A stretch of DNA of 64,000 bases from Gemmatimonadota bacterium (GTDB taxonomy: Bacteria; Gemmatimonadota; Gemmatimonadetes; Gemmatimonadales; Gemmatimonadaceae): assembly GCA_003134685.1 (NCBI GenBank), contig PLCA01000007.1:1-64000 (forward strand). Reading direction: 5' to 3'. How positions within the stretch are numbered: the stretch's first letter is position 1; the number at the start of each line of letters is the position of its first letter. The position numbers were made by a program, and so were the translations under genes. Below are positions 10,188-18,883 of the stretch, in pieces. The notes under the pieces were generated by a model that made no database searches, was not told where the DNA came from, and saw only the letters and a program-made list of their open reading frames with translations.

Positions 10188-11218
10188 TTTGCCTCCGCCA
10201 GTCTCAGCTCCGCCAGCCGATCCGCCGCCTCGTACGTTGGAATCTTCTTGGCCTCGGCGATATCGAACACTTTCAGAATTGTATCATAAATATCGTCGGC
10301 TTTGTCGAGCGCGCGCTGGGCGTCCCAGCCGGCAACCTCGCCGTAGACGTTGATTACCCCGCCGGCATTGGCGACATAATCCGGAGCGTACAGAATGCCG
10401 CGGCGCTGGAGCTCGTCCCCATGGCGCTCCTCGAGGAGCTGGTTGTTAGCTCCGCCCGCGACGATCTCGACCTTGAGCTTCGGGATCGTCTTGTCGTTGA
10501 TGATCCCGCCGAGCGCGCACGGCGAGAAGATGTCGGCAACTGCGGTGAAGATGGCATTCCCTTTCACTACCTTCGCCCCAGTCGCCTTGGACACCTTCTC
10601 GGTCTTGGCAGCGTCGATATCGGACACGATAAGCTTTGCGCCGGCTTCGTGAAGCTCCTTGGCGAGATAGCTCCCCACGCTGCCGCAGCCCTGAATCGCT
10701 ACGGTCTTTCCCTCGAGACTATCGGAGCCCCACTTGCGGTTCGCCGACGCCTGCACGGCGCGAAAAACTCCGTGCGCCGTAACTGGCGACGGATCGCCAG
10801 ACTTGCCAGCGAGGCCGGCGACGTGCTTCGTTTCCATTTGCACGTATGACATGTCCTTTGTGCTCGTGCCCACGTCCTCGGCCGTGATGTAGCGGCCCCC
10901 AAGTGTCTCGACGAAACGACCGTGGGCCCGGAAAATCTTCTCACGGTTCTTGGTCTTGTTGTCGCCGATGATGATCGACTTGCCGCCGCCAAGATAAAGT
11001 CCCGCCACCGCGTTCTTGTAAGTCATGCCGCGCGAAAGTCGGAGCGCGTCGGTAATCGCTTCTTCGTCGGTCGCGTACTCCCAGAATCTGGTTCCACCGA
11101 GGGCGGGTCCGAGCTTCGTGCTATGAACCGCGAGAATGCCCTTGTATCCAACAGATGGATCGCTGCACATCACGATTTCCTCGTGTCCCATCTCAGCCAG
11201 CGTGTCGAACAGCTTCAT
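10184..11218 (-). CDS. Glu/Leu/Phe/Val dehydrogenase, leucine-dehydrogenase type
   Basis: A 344-aa NAD-dependent amino acid dehydrogenase, shorter than glutamate dehydrogenases and matching leucine/phenylalanine dehydrogenase length. Motifs are GGTRFWEY, the catalytic-lysine regions RGMTYKNAVAGLYLGGGKS and GGRYITAEDVGTS, and the Rossmann signature IQGCGSVGSYLA at about 180. It deaminates branched-chain or aromatic amino acids to 2-oxo acids. Lying next to acyl-CoA dehydrogenase, hydroxyacyl-CoA dehydrogenase and thiolase, it would fit branched-chain amino acid breakdown. That context is suggestive, not proof. The exact substrate cannot be read from sequence alone. Confidence 0.9.
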   Translation of the reverse strand: MKLFDTLAEMGHEEIVMCSDPSVGYKGILAVHSTKLGPALGGTRFWEYATDEEAITDALRLSRGMTYKNAVAGLYLGGGKSIIIGDNKTKNREKIFRAHGRFVETLGGRYITAEDVGTSTKDMSYVQMETKHVAGLAGKSGDPSPVTAHGVFRAVQASANRKWGSDSLEGKTVAIQGCGSVGSYLAKELHEAGAKLIVSDIDAAKTEKVSKATGAKVVKGNAIFTAVADIFSPCALGGIINDKTIPKLKVEIVAGGANNQLLEERHGDELQRRGILYAPDYVANAGGVINVYGEVAGWDAQRALDKADDIYDTILKVFDIAEAKKIPTYEAADRLAELRLAEAK

Positions 11219-11238
11219 TTAGTTCGTGTTCCTCAAAA

Positions 11239-12402
11239 TCATGATTGTCCGTAGAGAGCGCGCGCGATCACGATCCTCTGGATCTCGGACGTGCCCTCAT
11301 AAATCTCGGTGACTTTCGCATCGCGCATAAGGCGCTCCACCGGATAATCCTTTATGTAGCCGTAGCCGCCGAAGATCTGCACGGCCTGCGTCGTTACCCA
11401 CATCGCTGTCTCGCTCGCCATCAGCTTCGCCATCGAGCTGAACTGGCGGATGTTCTGTCCGCGATCCTTCGCCGCGGCCGCCGCGTGCAATAGCGCTCTC
11501 GAGGCGGCCACCCTCATTGCCATGTCGGCGAGCTTGAACTGAATTGCCTCGAATTCCTTGATCGCTTTTCCGAACTGCTTGCGTTCGGCTGCATAGGCGA
11601 CCGAGTGCTCGAGAGCGGCGCGAGCGATACCTATCGCTTGTGCCGCAATTCCCAGGCGACCGTTGTCGAGCGACTGCATGGCATAGATAAAGCCCTGCGC
11701 CTCATCGCCGAGGAGATTCTCGGCCGGCACGCGCAAGTTGTCGAAGGTGAGCTGCACCGTGGGTGATGCGCGGAGCCCGAGCTTGTCTTCCTTTTTGCCG
11801 ACTGTGAAGCCGGGAAGATCCGGCGTGATGATGAACGCACCGATCCCGCGTGCTCCGCGTCGGACTCCGCTTGTATCCGTACGTGCCATGGTGAGAATCG
11901 CGCCGGCGGTGTTGCCGTTCGTAACCCAACTCTTGGTGCCGTTCAGGATCCACGACTTGCCGTCCTTCACCGCTTGCGTCGCAACCGCCGACGCATCGGA
12001 TCCGGCGTCCGGCTCGGACAAAGCAAAGGCACCCAGTATCTCACCGCGCGCCATCTTCTTGAGGAACCTGTCCTTCTGCGCATCCGTTCCGTAGCGGAGG
12101 ATCATCTGCGTCGGAAGCGAGTTGTGAACGCTCATGAGCACAGCCACGGATGCATCGGCGGCAGCGATCTCCTCGAGAGCGATCAAATACGTTCCGGTGT
12201 CCGTGCCGAGCCCATCGTATTCCTCGGGCAGCATCATCCCCAGGAATCCCAGCTCGCCCAGCTTCTTTACCAGCGACGGCTCGAAGTAGGCCCGCTGATC
12301 CCAGTCCGCTGCGTAAGGCGTAATCTCTGCGCGGGCAAACTCGCGCGCGAGCTTCTGCACCTCGGTTTGTTCTTCGGTGAGTGGGTGGAGAGCCCAGGAC
12401 AC
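11239..12402 (-). CDS. Acyl-CoA dehydrogenase
   Basis: A 387-aa FAD enzyme that introduces the alpha-beta double bond into acyl-CoA. It has the helical N-terminal domain (LTEEQTEVQKLAREFA), the FAD/substrate region FALSEPDAGSDASAV with W-I-L-N-G-T-K-S-W, and the C-terminal helical domain. The last includes QIFGGYGYIKDYPVERLMRD and the catalytic-glutamate motif IYEGTSEIQR at about 365. It most resembles short-chain (butyryl-type) or branched-chain members. It starts 6 nt after hbd. Electrons would pass to ETF, which is not encoded in this window. Confidence 0.93.
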   Translation of the reverse strand: MSWALHPLTEEQTEVQKLAREFARAEITPYAADWDQRAYFEPSLVKKLGELGFLGMMLPEEYDGLGTDTGTYLIALEEIAAADASVAVLMSVHNSLPTQMILRYGTDAQKDRFLKKMARGEILGAFALSEPDAGSDASAVATQAVKDGKSWILNGTKSWVTNGNTAGAILTMARTDTSGVRRGARGIGAFIITPDLPGFTVGKKEDKLGLRASPTVQLTFDNLRVPAENLLGDEAQGFIYAMQSLDNGRLGIAAQAIGIARAALEHSVAYAAERKQFGKAIKEFEAIQFKLADMAMRVAASRALLHAAAAAKDRGQNIRQFSSMAKLMASETAMWVTTQAVQIFGGYGYIKDYPVERLMRDAKVTEIYEGTSEIQRIVIARALYGQS

Positions 12403-12408
12403 GTCGGG

Positions 12409-13260
12409 CTACTGACTATAGGTATAGAAGCCGCGACCGCTCTTCCTGCCGAGCCAGCCCGCGGCGACGTACTTCTTGAGCAAAGGACAGGGACGATACT
12501 TGGGATCCCCGAGGCCCTCTTGCAGCACTTGTAGAATTGCAAGGCAAGTATCCAGTCCGATCAGATCAGCCAGAGCGAGCGGGCCCATCGGATGGTTCAT
12601 GCCGAGCGTCATCACCTGATCGATGGCTGCGGCCTCGCCAACTCCTTCCATCAGGCAGTAGACCGCTTCGTTGATCATCGGCATCAGCACGCGATTGGAG
12701 ACGAAGCCGGGATAGTCGTTTACTTCGACCGGCGTCTTCCCGAGCCGGGTCGCGATGTCGGTGACGTACTTGGTCGTCTTGTCGGACGTCGCGAGTCCGC
12801 GAATGATCTCGACCAGCTTCATCACCGGCACGGGATTCATGAAATGCATGCCAATGACCTTGTCGGGGCGCGAAGTTCGGCGTCCGATCTCGGTGATCGG
12901 GATGGAGCTCGTGTTGGTGGCGAGCACGGCGGCCGGCTTTGCGATGCGGTCGAGATCTGTGAAGATGCGATACTTGAGACCGCTGTCCTCGCTCGCCGCT
13001 TCGATGATGAGCGACGCTTCACCCGCTGCATCGAGATCCATGTTGAGGTCGATCCGGGAGAGGATCTCCACCTGTTGCTCGGGAGGAATTATCCCCTTCT
13101 TGACCTGGCGCTCGATGTTCTTCGCGACCGTCGCGCGCCCTTTGTCGAGCGCGTCCTGGGAAACGTCGATCATCACGACGTTGAACCCGGATTGCGCGAA
13201 CACGTGCGCGATCCCGTTCCCCATCTGTCCCGCTCCGACAACCGCGACGCGGTCGGTCAT
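12409..13260 (-). CDS. hbd: 3-hydroxybutyryl-CoA dehydrogenase
   Basis: A 283-aa short form of the 3-hydroxyacyl-CoA dehydrogenase family, without a hydratase domain. The NAD-binding loop [19 protein letters not shown] is at residues 7-25. [19 protein letters not shown] and the catalytic His segment [17 protein letters not shown] follow, then [16 protein letters not shown] and the C-terminal dimerisation domain with GLDTCLAIL. It oxidises 3-hydroxyacyl-CoA to 3-oxoacyl-CoA. The ATG at 13260 overlaps the CPBP stop by 4 nt. With the thiolase and acyl-CoA dehydrogenase it covers three steps of a short-chain beta-oxidation or butyryl-CoA route. Confidence 0.95.
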   Translation of the reverse strand: MTDRVAVVGAGQMGNGIAHVFAQSGFNVVMIDVSQDALDKGRATVAKNIERQVKKGIIPPEQQVEILSRIDLNMDLDAAGEASLIIEAASEDSGLKYRIFTDLDRIAKPAAVLATNTSSIPITEIGRRTSRPDKVIGMHFMNPVPVMKLVEIIRGLATSDKTTKYVTDIATRLGKTPVEVNDYPGFVSNRVLMPMINEAVYCLMEGVGEAAAIDQVMTLGMNHPMGPLALADLIGLDTCLAILQVLQEGLGDPKYRPCPLLKKYVAAGWLGRKSGRGFYTYSQ

Positions 13261-14156
13261 GCTTTCCACTCCATCTGGCGCTGGTAGCGCCCGTACAGGT
13301 AAAAGAGAACGACGAACATTGCCACGACCGCTGCAAGTCCGCCCTCGGGGCCCCACCGCCCGCCGGTGAGCCAGTCGGGACCGGAATCTACGACACGGTA
13401 GTCCGGGTCACCCGACGGCAATCCGCTCACTGCAATGTGGAGCGCGCCCGACATCACCCAATTCCAGGCGAAGTGCGCGGCCCCAGCTGCGTAAAGGCTT
13501 CGCGTCACCAACAGAATTGCCCCGAGGAAAAACCCGGCGACGATAACAGCCAGAATGGATTCGGCATCGGGGTTCGGGTTGGCCGCGTGCAGCAGTCCGA
13601 ACACAATACTCGTGGCGATCAGCGCGAATTTCCATCCCGCCGCGCGTCTTAGTACGGCAAAGACATAGCCACGAATGAATAGCTCCTCGAAGAACGCTGC
13701 CGGAAGAAAGAAGATCGTCGAGTGACCGGCCTCGCCCCACCAGCTTCCCGGCGCGGTGGAGTCGATGCGCAGCATGTGGGTCGCGAGCAGGCCCACGCAC
13801 GCCAGTCCGATGGTAAGTCCGCCGAACGCTGCGCCTTTTACGAGAGCCGGGGGCGACGCGGCCGGGCGATCGAGTCCAGCTTCGCGCCAGGGGAGCCTGT
13901 CGACTTGTCGCAGCATGATCCACGTCGCGACGATCACTCCCCCCAGGCTGATCCACTGGGACAGGACGCTCAACGGATTCGCTGCGCCCGGCCCCACCGT
14001 CGCCACGGCGATTGACTGCAGAACGAAGATGGCGACCAGGCAGATCGCGTAGAACGCGACGATCCGCCACACCACCCCGAGGAGCTTCTTCGCCCTTGGT
14101 GGCAGCGTTGCGGACGGTCTCCGGTGCTTTGCTGCTGATTGCGGCGGGGCGGTCAA
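13257..14156 (-). CDS. CPBP-family intramembrane protease
   Basis: A 299-aa polytopic protein with about seven or eight hydrophobic segments. The first strong one begins near residue 30. The CPBP (Abi/Rce1-like) motifs are present: [17 protein letters not shown] with the paired glutamates and Arg, [10 protein letters not shown] with a conserved His, and [12 protein letters not shown] as the third motif. The conserved E-E and two His imply an active glutamate-type membrane protease. It lies inside the thiolase-hbd-acyl-CoA dehydrogenase run and overlaps hbd by 4 nt. The substrate is unknown, and the context gives no obvious link to fatty-acid metabolism. Confidence 0.88.
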   Translation of the reverse strand: MTAPPQSAAKHRRPSATLPPRAKKLLGVVWRIVAFYAICLVAIFVLQSIAVATVGPGAANPLSVLSQWISLGGVIVATWIMLRQVDRLPWREAGLDRPAASPPALVKGAAFGGLTIGLACVGLLATHMLRIDSTAPGSWWGEAGHSTIFFLPAAFFEELFIRGYVFAVLRRAAGWKFALIATSIVFGLLHAANPNPDAESILAVIVAGFFLGAILLVTRSLYAAGAAHFAWNWVMSGALHIAVSGLPSGDPDYRVVDSGPDWLTGGRWGPEGGLAAVVAMFVVLFYLYGRYQRQMEWKA

Positions 14157-14162
14157 TCCGTG

Positions 14163-15374
14163 CTAGTTCGCGCGCTCGACGCTGAGCGCCACCGCGTCGC
14201 CGCCGCCGAGACAGAGCGTGGCTAGTCCCTTCTTCGCGCCACGCTCTTTCATGGCGTAAAGGAGCGTGGTGAGCACGCGCGCGCCGCTCGCGCCGAGCGG
14301 GTGCCCGAGCGCGATTGCGCCTCCGTTGACGTTGACGCGCTTCCAGTCCCAGCCCAGCTCCTCGCCATCGGCGATGGCCTGCGAGGCGAACGCCTCGTTG
14401 GCTTCGATGAGATCGTAGTCGCCGATTTTGGCGCCGGTCTTCTTCATGAGGTTTCGCACAGCTTTGATCGGTGCGAAGAACAGATCCTCGGGATTGGTGG
14501 CGCCCGTCGCGTAGCCGGTGATGCGGCCGAGTATCTCGAGATTGTGGGATTCTGCGTATTCCTCGGAGACGACGACGAGTGCGGCGGCGCCATCGTTCAA
14601 ACTCGATGCGTTTCCGGCGGTCACGGTGAGATCATCGTTCTCGCCGTTCTTTCCGGGAAATGCGGGGCGAAGCTTGGCGAGGGTCACAGCGGTGGTGTCC
14701 TTGCGCGGACCTTCATCGGTCTCGACGACGGTCGGCCCTTTCTTGCCCGGAATTTCTACGCGCGCGATCTCGCTCTTGAACTTTCCAGATTCGATCGCGC
14801 TCACGGCTTTGCGGTGGGACGTTGCCGCAAACTCATCCTGATCTTCTCTGGATGCTTGTGCTTTCTTCGCCGTGTACTCGGCGTGTCGGCCCATGTGCAC
14901 GTCACACGAGGCGCACCAGAGTCCGTCCTTGATCATGCCATCGACCATCTTCTGGTCGGTGAGCTTGACGCCATTGCGCATGCCGTAGACGTAGTACGGC
15001 GCGTTTGACATCGACTCCTGTCCGCCAGCGATGATGACCTGCGCGTCGCCCGCCTTTATTGCCTGCGAGGCGAGCATCACCGCCTTGAGTCCTGAACCGC
15101 AGACCTTGTTGACCGTGACAGCCGAGACCGTTGCGGGAAGTCCCGCTCTGAGCGCGGCCTGGCGTGCGGGCGCCTGTCCGGTGCCGCCCTGGATCACGTG
15201 TCCCATGATGACTTCCTGGACGTCTTCCGCTGGAACCTTGGACCGTTTGAGCGCTTCGCGGATCGCGATGGCGCCCAGCTCGGGCGCGCTGAGCGGGGAG
15301 AGAGCGCCGAGGAATTTGCCGATGGGGGTTCGTGCGGCGCCGACGATTACTGGGATGCGGGATTTATCGGGCAT
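14163..15374 (-). CDS. Acetyl-CoA C-acetyltransferase (thiolase)
   Basis: A 403-aa thiolase, usual length for the family. The acyl-accepting cysteine is in [17 protein letters not shown] near residue 92. The other catalytic elements are NEAFASQA, the histidine motif [16 protein letters not shown], and the C-terminal cysteine [13 protein letters not shown]. It condenses two acetyl-CoA or cleaves 3-oxoacyl-CoA. It is the first gene of the minus-strand run, with a divergent gluconate operon on the other side. Its start follows a weak GAAGTAACC. Degradative or biosynthetic direction cannot be decided from the protein. Confidence 0.95.
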   Translation of the reverse strand: MPDKSRIPVIVGAARTPIGKFLGALSPLSAPELGAIAIREALKRSKVPAEDVQEVIMGHVIQGGTGQAPARQAALRAGLPATVSAVTVNKVCGSGLKAVMLASQAIKAGDAQVIIAGGQESMSNAPYYVYGMRNGVKLTDQKMVDGMIKDGLWCASCDVHMGRHAEYTAKKAQASREDQDEFAATSHRKAVSAIESGKFKSEIARVEIPGKKGPTVVETDEGPRKDTTAVTLAKLRPAFPGKNGENDDLTVTAGNASSLNDGAAALVVVSEEYAESHNLEILGRITGYATGATNPEDLFFAPIKAVRNLMKKTGAKIGDYDLIEANEAFASQAIADGEELGWDWKRVNVNGGAIALGHPLGASGARVLTTLLYAMKERGAKKGLATLCLGGGDAVALSVERAN

Positions 15375-15425
15375 GGTTACTTCGTTGATAAGGTTGCCTA
15401 CATGTTGAAGTTAACGGGAGGCGGA

Positions 15426-15471
15426 AGTGCCGGACAGCATTCGGCGTCCTGAGGCGTCCTGAGAGTGCCGG
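15426..15471. repeat. Tandem 10-nt repeat flanked by AGTGCCGG copies
   Basis: GGCGTCCTGA occurs twice in direct succession (15443-15462). AGTGCCGG brackets it at 15426-15433 and 15464-15471. The element lies between the divergent thiolase and gluconokinase genes and could be a regulator-binding site for either. No regulator gene is adjacent. Confidence 0.35.
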
Positions 15472-15544
15472 GGCGCAAGAACGCGGTCGACCGTTGGTGG
15501 GCCGGGGTGCTCCCGGCGCCAGCCAAGCGAGCAAATTGGAGCCG

Positions 15545-16048
15545 ATGAACAAGGGCCTTTATGTCGTAATGGGGGTTTCGGGATGCGGCAAGAGCTTGAT
15601 CGGCACGGCGCTCGCCCGTGCGCTCGACATCGATTTCGTCGAAGGAGATGATTATCACTCCGCCGAAAACGTGCAGCGCATGTCTTCAGGAATCCCACTC
15701 ACCGACGATGACCGGTCGCAATGGCTTCGCGCGCTCGCCGGGCGACTGCGCGAGGCGAAAGCCGCGGGCACCGGGCTGGTGATGACGTCTTCCGCCCTAA
15801 AACGATCGTACCGGGAAGTCCTTCGCGCTGGAGCGAGCGACGTGCGATTTGTTTTTCTCCGCGGGCCCCGAGCGTTGCTGGCCGAGCGCATCGCGGGCCG
15901 ACGCGGGCATTTCATGCCGCCATCACTGCTCGATAGCCAACTCGCCACGCTCGAGGAACCGACGCCGGACGAGCACGCGTGGGTGTGCGACATCAGTGAG
16001 TCGCCACAGGATCTCGTCGCCGATCTCGTGGCGCGCGCATCAGCATGA
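15545..16048 (+). CDS. gntK: Gluconokinase
   Basis: A 167-aa P-loop kinase that phosphorylates gluconate to 6-phosphogluconate. The Walker A loop GVSGCGKSLIG lies at residues 9-19. VEGDDYHSAENVQRMSSGIPLTDDDR is the GntK substrate region, shown here by its key residues E, D-D-Y-H and P-L-T-D-D-D-R. CSALKR is represented as TSSALKRSYRE, and RRGHFMPPSLLDSQLATLE follows. The ATG at 15545 was chosen because upstream residues are not conserved. It overlaps gntP by 4 nt, so kinase and permease are translationally coupled. Confidence 0.94.
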   Translation: MNKGLYVVMGVSGCGKSLIGTALARALDIDFVEGDDYHSAENVQRMSSGIPLTDDDRSQWLRALAGRLREAKAAGTGLVMTSSALKRSYREVLRAGASDVRFVFLRGPRALLAERIAGRRGHFMPPSLLDSQLATLEEPTPDEHAWVCDISESPQDLVADLVARASA

Positions 16049-17391
16049 CGCCGGACACTCGCCTCCTCCTCTTCGCGCTGGGCGCGGTGATCGCGCTCAT
16101 CGTGCTCATCGCGCACTTCAAGTGGCACCCGTTCATCGCGCTGATCGTCGTCTCGCTTGTGATGGGTGTGGCGGCCGGGATGCCGCCTGGCGACGCGGTC
16201 AAATCCTTCCAGGATGGCGTGGGTGGCACGCTCGGGTTCATCGCCGTCGTAGTGGGACTCGGCACCATGCTGGGCAAGATGATGGCGGAGTCGGGCGCTG
16301 CCACACGCATCGCGACCACTCTCATCGATCTCTTCGGCGTTCCGCGCGTGCACTGGGCGATCATGTTTGTCGCTTTTATCGTCGGGATCCCTGTTTTCTT
16401 CCAGGTGGGTTTCGTTCTCCTCATTCCGCTCGTGTTCACCATTGCGCGGCGCACGGGGGTGTCGCTCATAAAGATCGGGATTCCGCTCGTGGCCGGACTT
16501 TCGGTTGTGCACGGAATGCTGCCGCCACACCCGGCGGCGATGCTCGCCGTTGGTTTGTACAAGGCGGATGTCGGGCGCACGATTCTCTACGGTCTGCTCG
16601 TCGGCATCCCGACCGCCGCGCTTGCGGGGCCCGTCTTCGGCGCCTGGATTTCGCCTCGCATTGTGCTGCCCGCTGAGAACCCGGTCGCGGCACAACTGGA
16701 CAGCGCCTCCGGTGAGATCCAGGAGATGCCGAGCTTCGGCATCTCCGTCTTCACGGTGTTGATCCCCGTCATTCTCATGCTCCTCGCCAGCGCGGCCGAC
16801 CTCGCCCTCGACTCGGCGAGCTCGGTGCGCTCGGCGCTGCACTTCATCGGGCAGCCGATCGTCGCGCTGCTCCTCGCACTGCTCTTCTCGTTCTGGTCTC
16901 TGGGCAGGGCGCGACATTTTACACGAGTTGAAGTGATGAAGTTCTGCAACGACTGCCTGGCCCCGACGGCGACGATCCTGTTGGTGATCGGCGCCGGTGG
17001 TGGCTTCAATCAGGTGCTCGTGCAGAGCGGTGTGGGACGCGCAATCGCCGACGTGGCAATCGGATCACACGCGTCGCCGCTCGTGCTCGCATGGATCGTG
17101 GCAGCGCTCATACGCGTGGCCACCGGATCGGCGACGGTGGCGATGACGACCGCCGCTGGAATCGTCGCACCGATTGCGATGGCCACGCCCGGCACGCATG
17201 CCGAGCTGCTGGTGCTCGCGACGGGGGCCGGTTCGCTCGTGTTGTCGCACGTGAACGACGCCGGGTTCTGGCTCATCAAGGAATTTTTCAATATGACTGT
17301 CCCGCAGACGCTCAAGACGTGGACGGTGGCGGAGACCATCATCGGCGTGGCGGGACTGGGGTTCACCTTGCTTCTGAGTCTTGCGATCTAA
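16045..17391 (+). CDS. gntP: Gluconate:H+ symporter, GntP family
   Basis: A 448-aa polytopic inner-membrane transporter with a dozen or so hydrophobic segments spread over the whole length. GntP/GntT family features include FHWHPFIAL-like FKWHPFIALIVVSLVMG near the N-terminus, GGTLGFIAVVVGLGTMLGKMM, and MLPPHPAAMLAVG around residue 157. The C-terminal AALIRVATGSATVAMTTAAGI and HVNDAGFWLIKEFF complete the pattern. It brings gluconate or a related sugar acid into the cell, where the coupled gluconokinase phosphorylates it. The gluconate repressor gene is not nearby. Confidence 0.94.
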   Translation: MTPDTRLLLFALGAVIALIVLIAHFKWHPFIALIVVSLVMGVAAGMPPGDAVKSFQDGVGGTLGFIAVVVGLGTMLGKMMAESGAATRIATTLIDLFGVPRVHWAIMFVAFIVGIPVFFQVGFVLLIPLVFTIARRTGVSLIKIGIPLVAGLSVVHGMLPPHPAAMLAVGLYKADVGRTILYGLLVGIPTAALAGPVFGAWISPRIVLPAENPVAAQLDSASGEIQEMPSFGISVFTVLIPVILMLLASAADLALDSASSVRSALHFIGQPIVALLLALLFSFWSLGRARHFTRVEVMKFCNDCLAPTATILLVIGAGGGFNQVLVQSGVGRAIADVAIGSHASPLVLAWIVAALIRVATGSATVAMTTAAGIVAPIAMATPGTHAELLVLATGAGSLVLSHVNDAGFWLIKEFFNMTVPQTLKTWTVAETIIGVAGLGFTLLLSLAI

Positions 17392-17403
17392 TTCGGAGGT
17401 TAC

Positions 17404-18177
17404 ATGGGGGTGGAGATGAGCAGCATTCGGCGCGGTTGGACCATAGTGACGGTGGCGGCACTGGGCGCTGCGGCATGCACGCCATCGCAGCAAGCGGTGT
17501 CCGGCGCGAGCGGCCCGCAGATGCTGATGTCGAACGGATGGATCGATGTGACTGCGACCCTCGATCCGGCGACAACCCCGGTGTACGAGGGCGATGCGCC
17601 GATGAAGTTCGACTTCCTCAAGGACATGCGTAAAGGCGATGCGCTGACATTGTCGGCGTATTCGATGGGCGCGCACAGCGGAACGCACATTGACGCGCCA
17701 ATGCACTTCGTGCTCGGCGGCGCATCGATCGAGCGGGTGCCGTTGGAGCCGCTGATCGGATCGGCACGGGTGATCGAAATCCCTGACGGCGTCCAGGCGA
17801 TCGACGCCGCGGAGCTGAACCAGCACGAGTGGAAGGGCGCGCAGCGGGTGCTCTTCCGGACGAGGAGCTCGCTGCGCGGCTGGATGTCATCGTCCACCTT
17901 TCATCGCGACTTCGCGTATGTCGCTCCAGATGCGGCGCAGCTACTGGCCGACGCGGGCGTGCAGCTCGTGGGCGTTGACTACATCTCGGCCGAGCAGTTC
18001 GGCGCCCCGGCGCCGATGACACATCGGATTCTTCTTGGCAAGGGGATCCCGATTGTAGAGGGATTGTCGCTCGCTGGCGTGAGTGGCGGGGACTACGACC
18101 TGATCGTATTGCCGATCAAGATAGGTGGACACGAAGGTGCGCCGGCGAGGGCGATCTTGCGGCGGCGAATGCAATAG
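17404..18177 (+). CDS. Cyclase-family (kynurenine formamidase-like) lipoprotein
   Basis: A 257-aa protein with a lipoprotein signal: a basic start, then VTVAALGAAAC with the cysteine near residue 25. The mature part is the cyclase/KynB fold with the metal-binding motif AHSGTHIDAPMHF (H-x-G-T-H-x-D-x-P-x-H). VRVLFRTRSS, DAGVQLVGVDYISAEQF and HRILLGKGIPIVEGLSL follow. Relatives hydrolyse cyclic or formamide substrates using divalent metal. Export is unusual for KynB itself, so a tryptophan role should not be assumed. GGAGG lies 5 nt before the ATG, 12 nt after gntP, so it may belong to that operon. Confidence 0.88.
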   Translation: MGVEMSSIRRGWTIVTVAALGAAACTPSQQAVSGASGPQMLMSNGWIDVTATLDPATTPVYEGDAPMKFDFLKDMRKGDALTLSAYSMGAHSGTHIDAPMHFVLGGASIERVPLEPLIGSARVIEIPDGVQAIDAAELNQHEWKGAQRVLFRTRSSLRGWMSSSTFHRDFAYVAPDAAQLLADAGVQLVGVDYISAEQFGAPAPMTHRILLGKGIPIVEGLSLAGVSGGDYDLIVLPIKIGGHEGAPARAILRRRMQ

Positions 18178-18216
18178 ACGGCGCGCGCACGCCGAACTCA
18201 GCTGAGGAATCTCCGG

Positions 18217-18744
18217 ATGACGGTATCTGTCTTTATCGCGACCAGCGTCGACGGCTTCATTGCGCGACCGAATGGCGATCTCGACTGGCTGCCCGCAGAA
18301 GGCGGCGAACCGCACGGCTATAACGAGTTCATAGCGGGCATCGATGCGATTGTGGTCGGTCGCAAAACGTTCGAGACGGTTCTTGCCTTTCCTTCGTGGC
18401 CATACGGTGACAAGCGCGTGGTGGTCCTGAGTAGTCGCCCCGTCGACTTGTCCGCGACCGTTGGAGGCGTCGCTGAGCAGATGTCCGGGACTCCGGCTGA
18501 GATCGTTGCGCGACTCGCTGCCAGTGGATCCCACCACCTTTACATCGACGGCGGGATCACGATTCAAGGATTTCTGCGCGCCGGACTCATTCAACGTCTC
18601 ATCGTCACCAGGGTGCCCGTGCTGCTTGGAGACGGCGTTCCTCTGTTCGGCGCCCTACCGGAAGACGTGCGGCTCCGTCATATATCGACTCGGCACTATC
18701 CAAGCGGCCTGGTTCAAAGCGAGTACCACGTTGGTGGTCAATGA
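18217..18744 (+). CDS. Dihydrofolate reductase-like (RibD C-terminal) protein
   Basis: A 175-aa protein of the RibD C-terminal / YyaP-type reductase family. It has VSVFIATSVDGFIARPNGDLDWL at the N-terminus (substrate and NADPH site, seen as S-V-D-G-F-I), VVGRKTFETVLAF, VVVLSSRPVD, and HHLYIDGGITIQGFLRAGL with the nucleotide-binding D-G-G. Family members are NADPH-dependent reductases of folate- or pyrimidine-like substrates. The physiological substrate is generally unknown. It lies 39 nt after the cyclase gene. It is too short for a full bifunctional RibD and lacks the deaminase domain. Confidence 0.9.
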   Translation: MTVSVFIATSVDGFIARPNGDLDWLPAEGGEPHGYNEFIAGIDAIVVGRKTFETVLAFPSWPYGDKRVVVLSSRPVDLSATVGGVAEQMSGTPAEIVARLAASGSHHLYIDGGITIQGFLRAGLIQRLIVTRVPVLLGDGVPLFGALPEDVRLRHISTRHYPSGLVQSEYHVGGQ

Positions 18745-18883
18745 GCCTGCGCCAACACCTCCAGGACGCCACCAAGCCACGATCCATGCTCGCCTCCGAT
18801 TGGACGCCTCTTCACCTCTGCCGCCCTTAGTGCTGCACGGTTCACAGCTAAAAGGAAGTGACGGCGCTCCTTCCCGCCGATCG

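Noticed and set aside
15655-16917. Long minus-strand open frame opposite gntK and gntP
   Set aside because: Its product is rich in Arg, Asp, His and Glu with no domain features. High GC at third codon positions of the real plus-strand genes leaves the opposite frame open.
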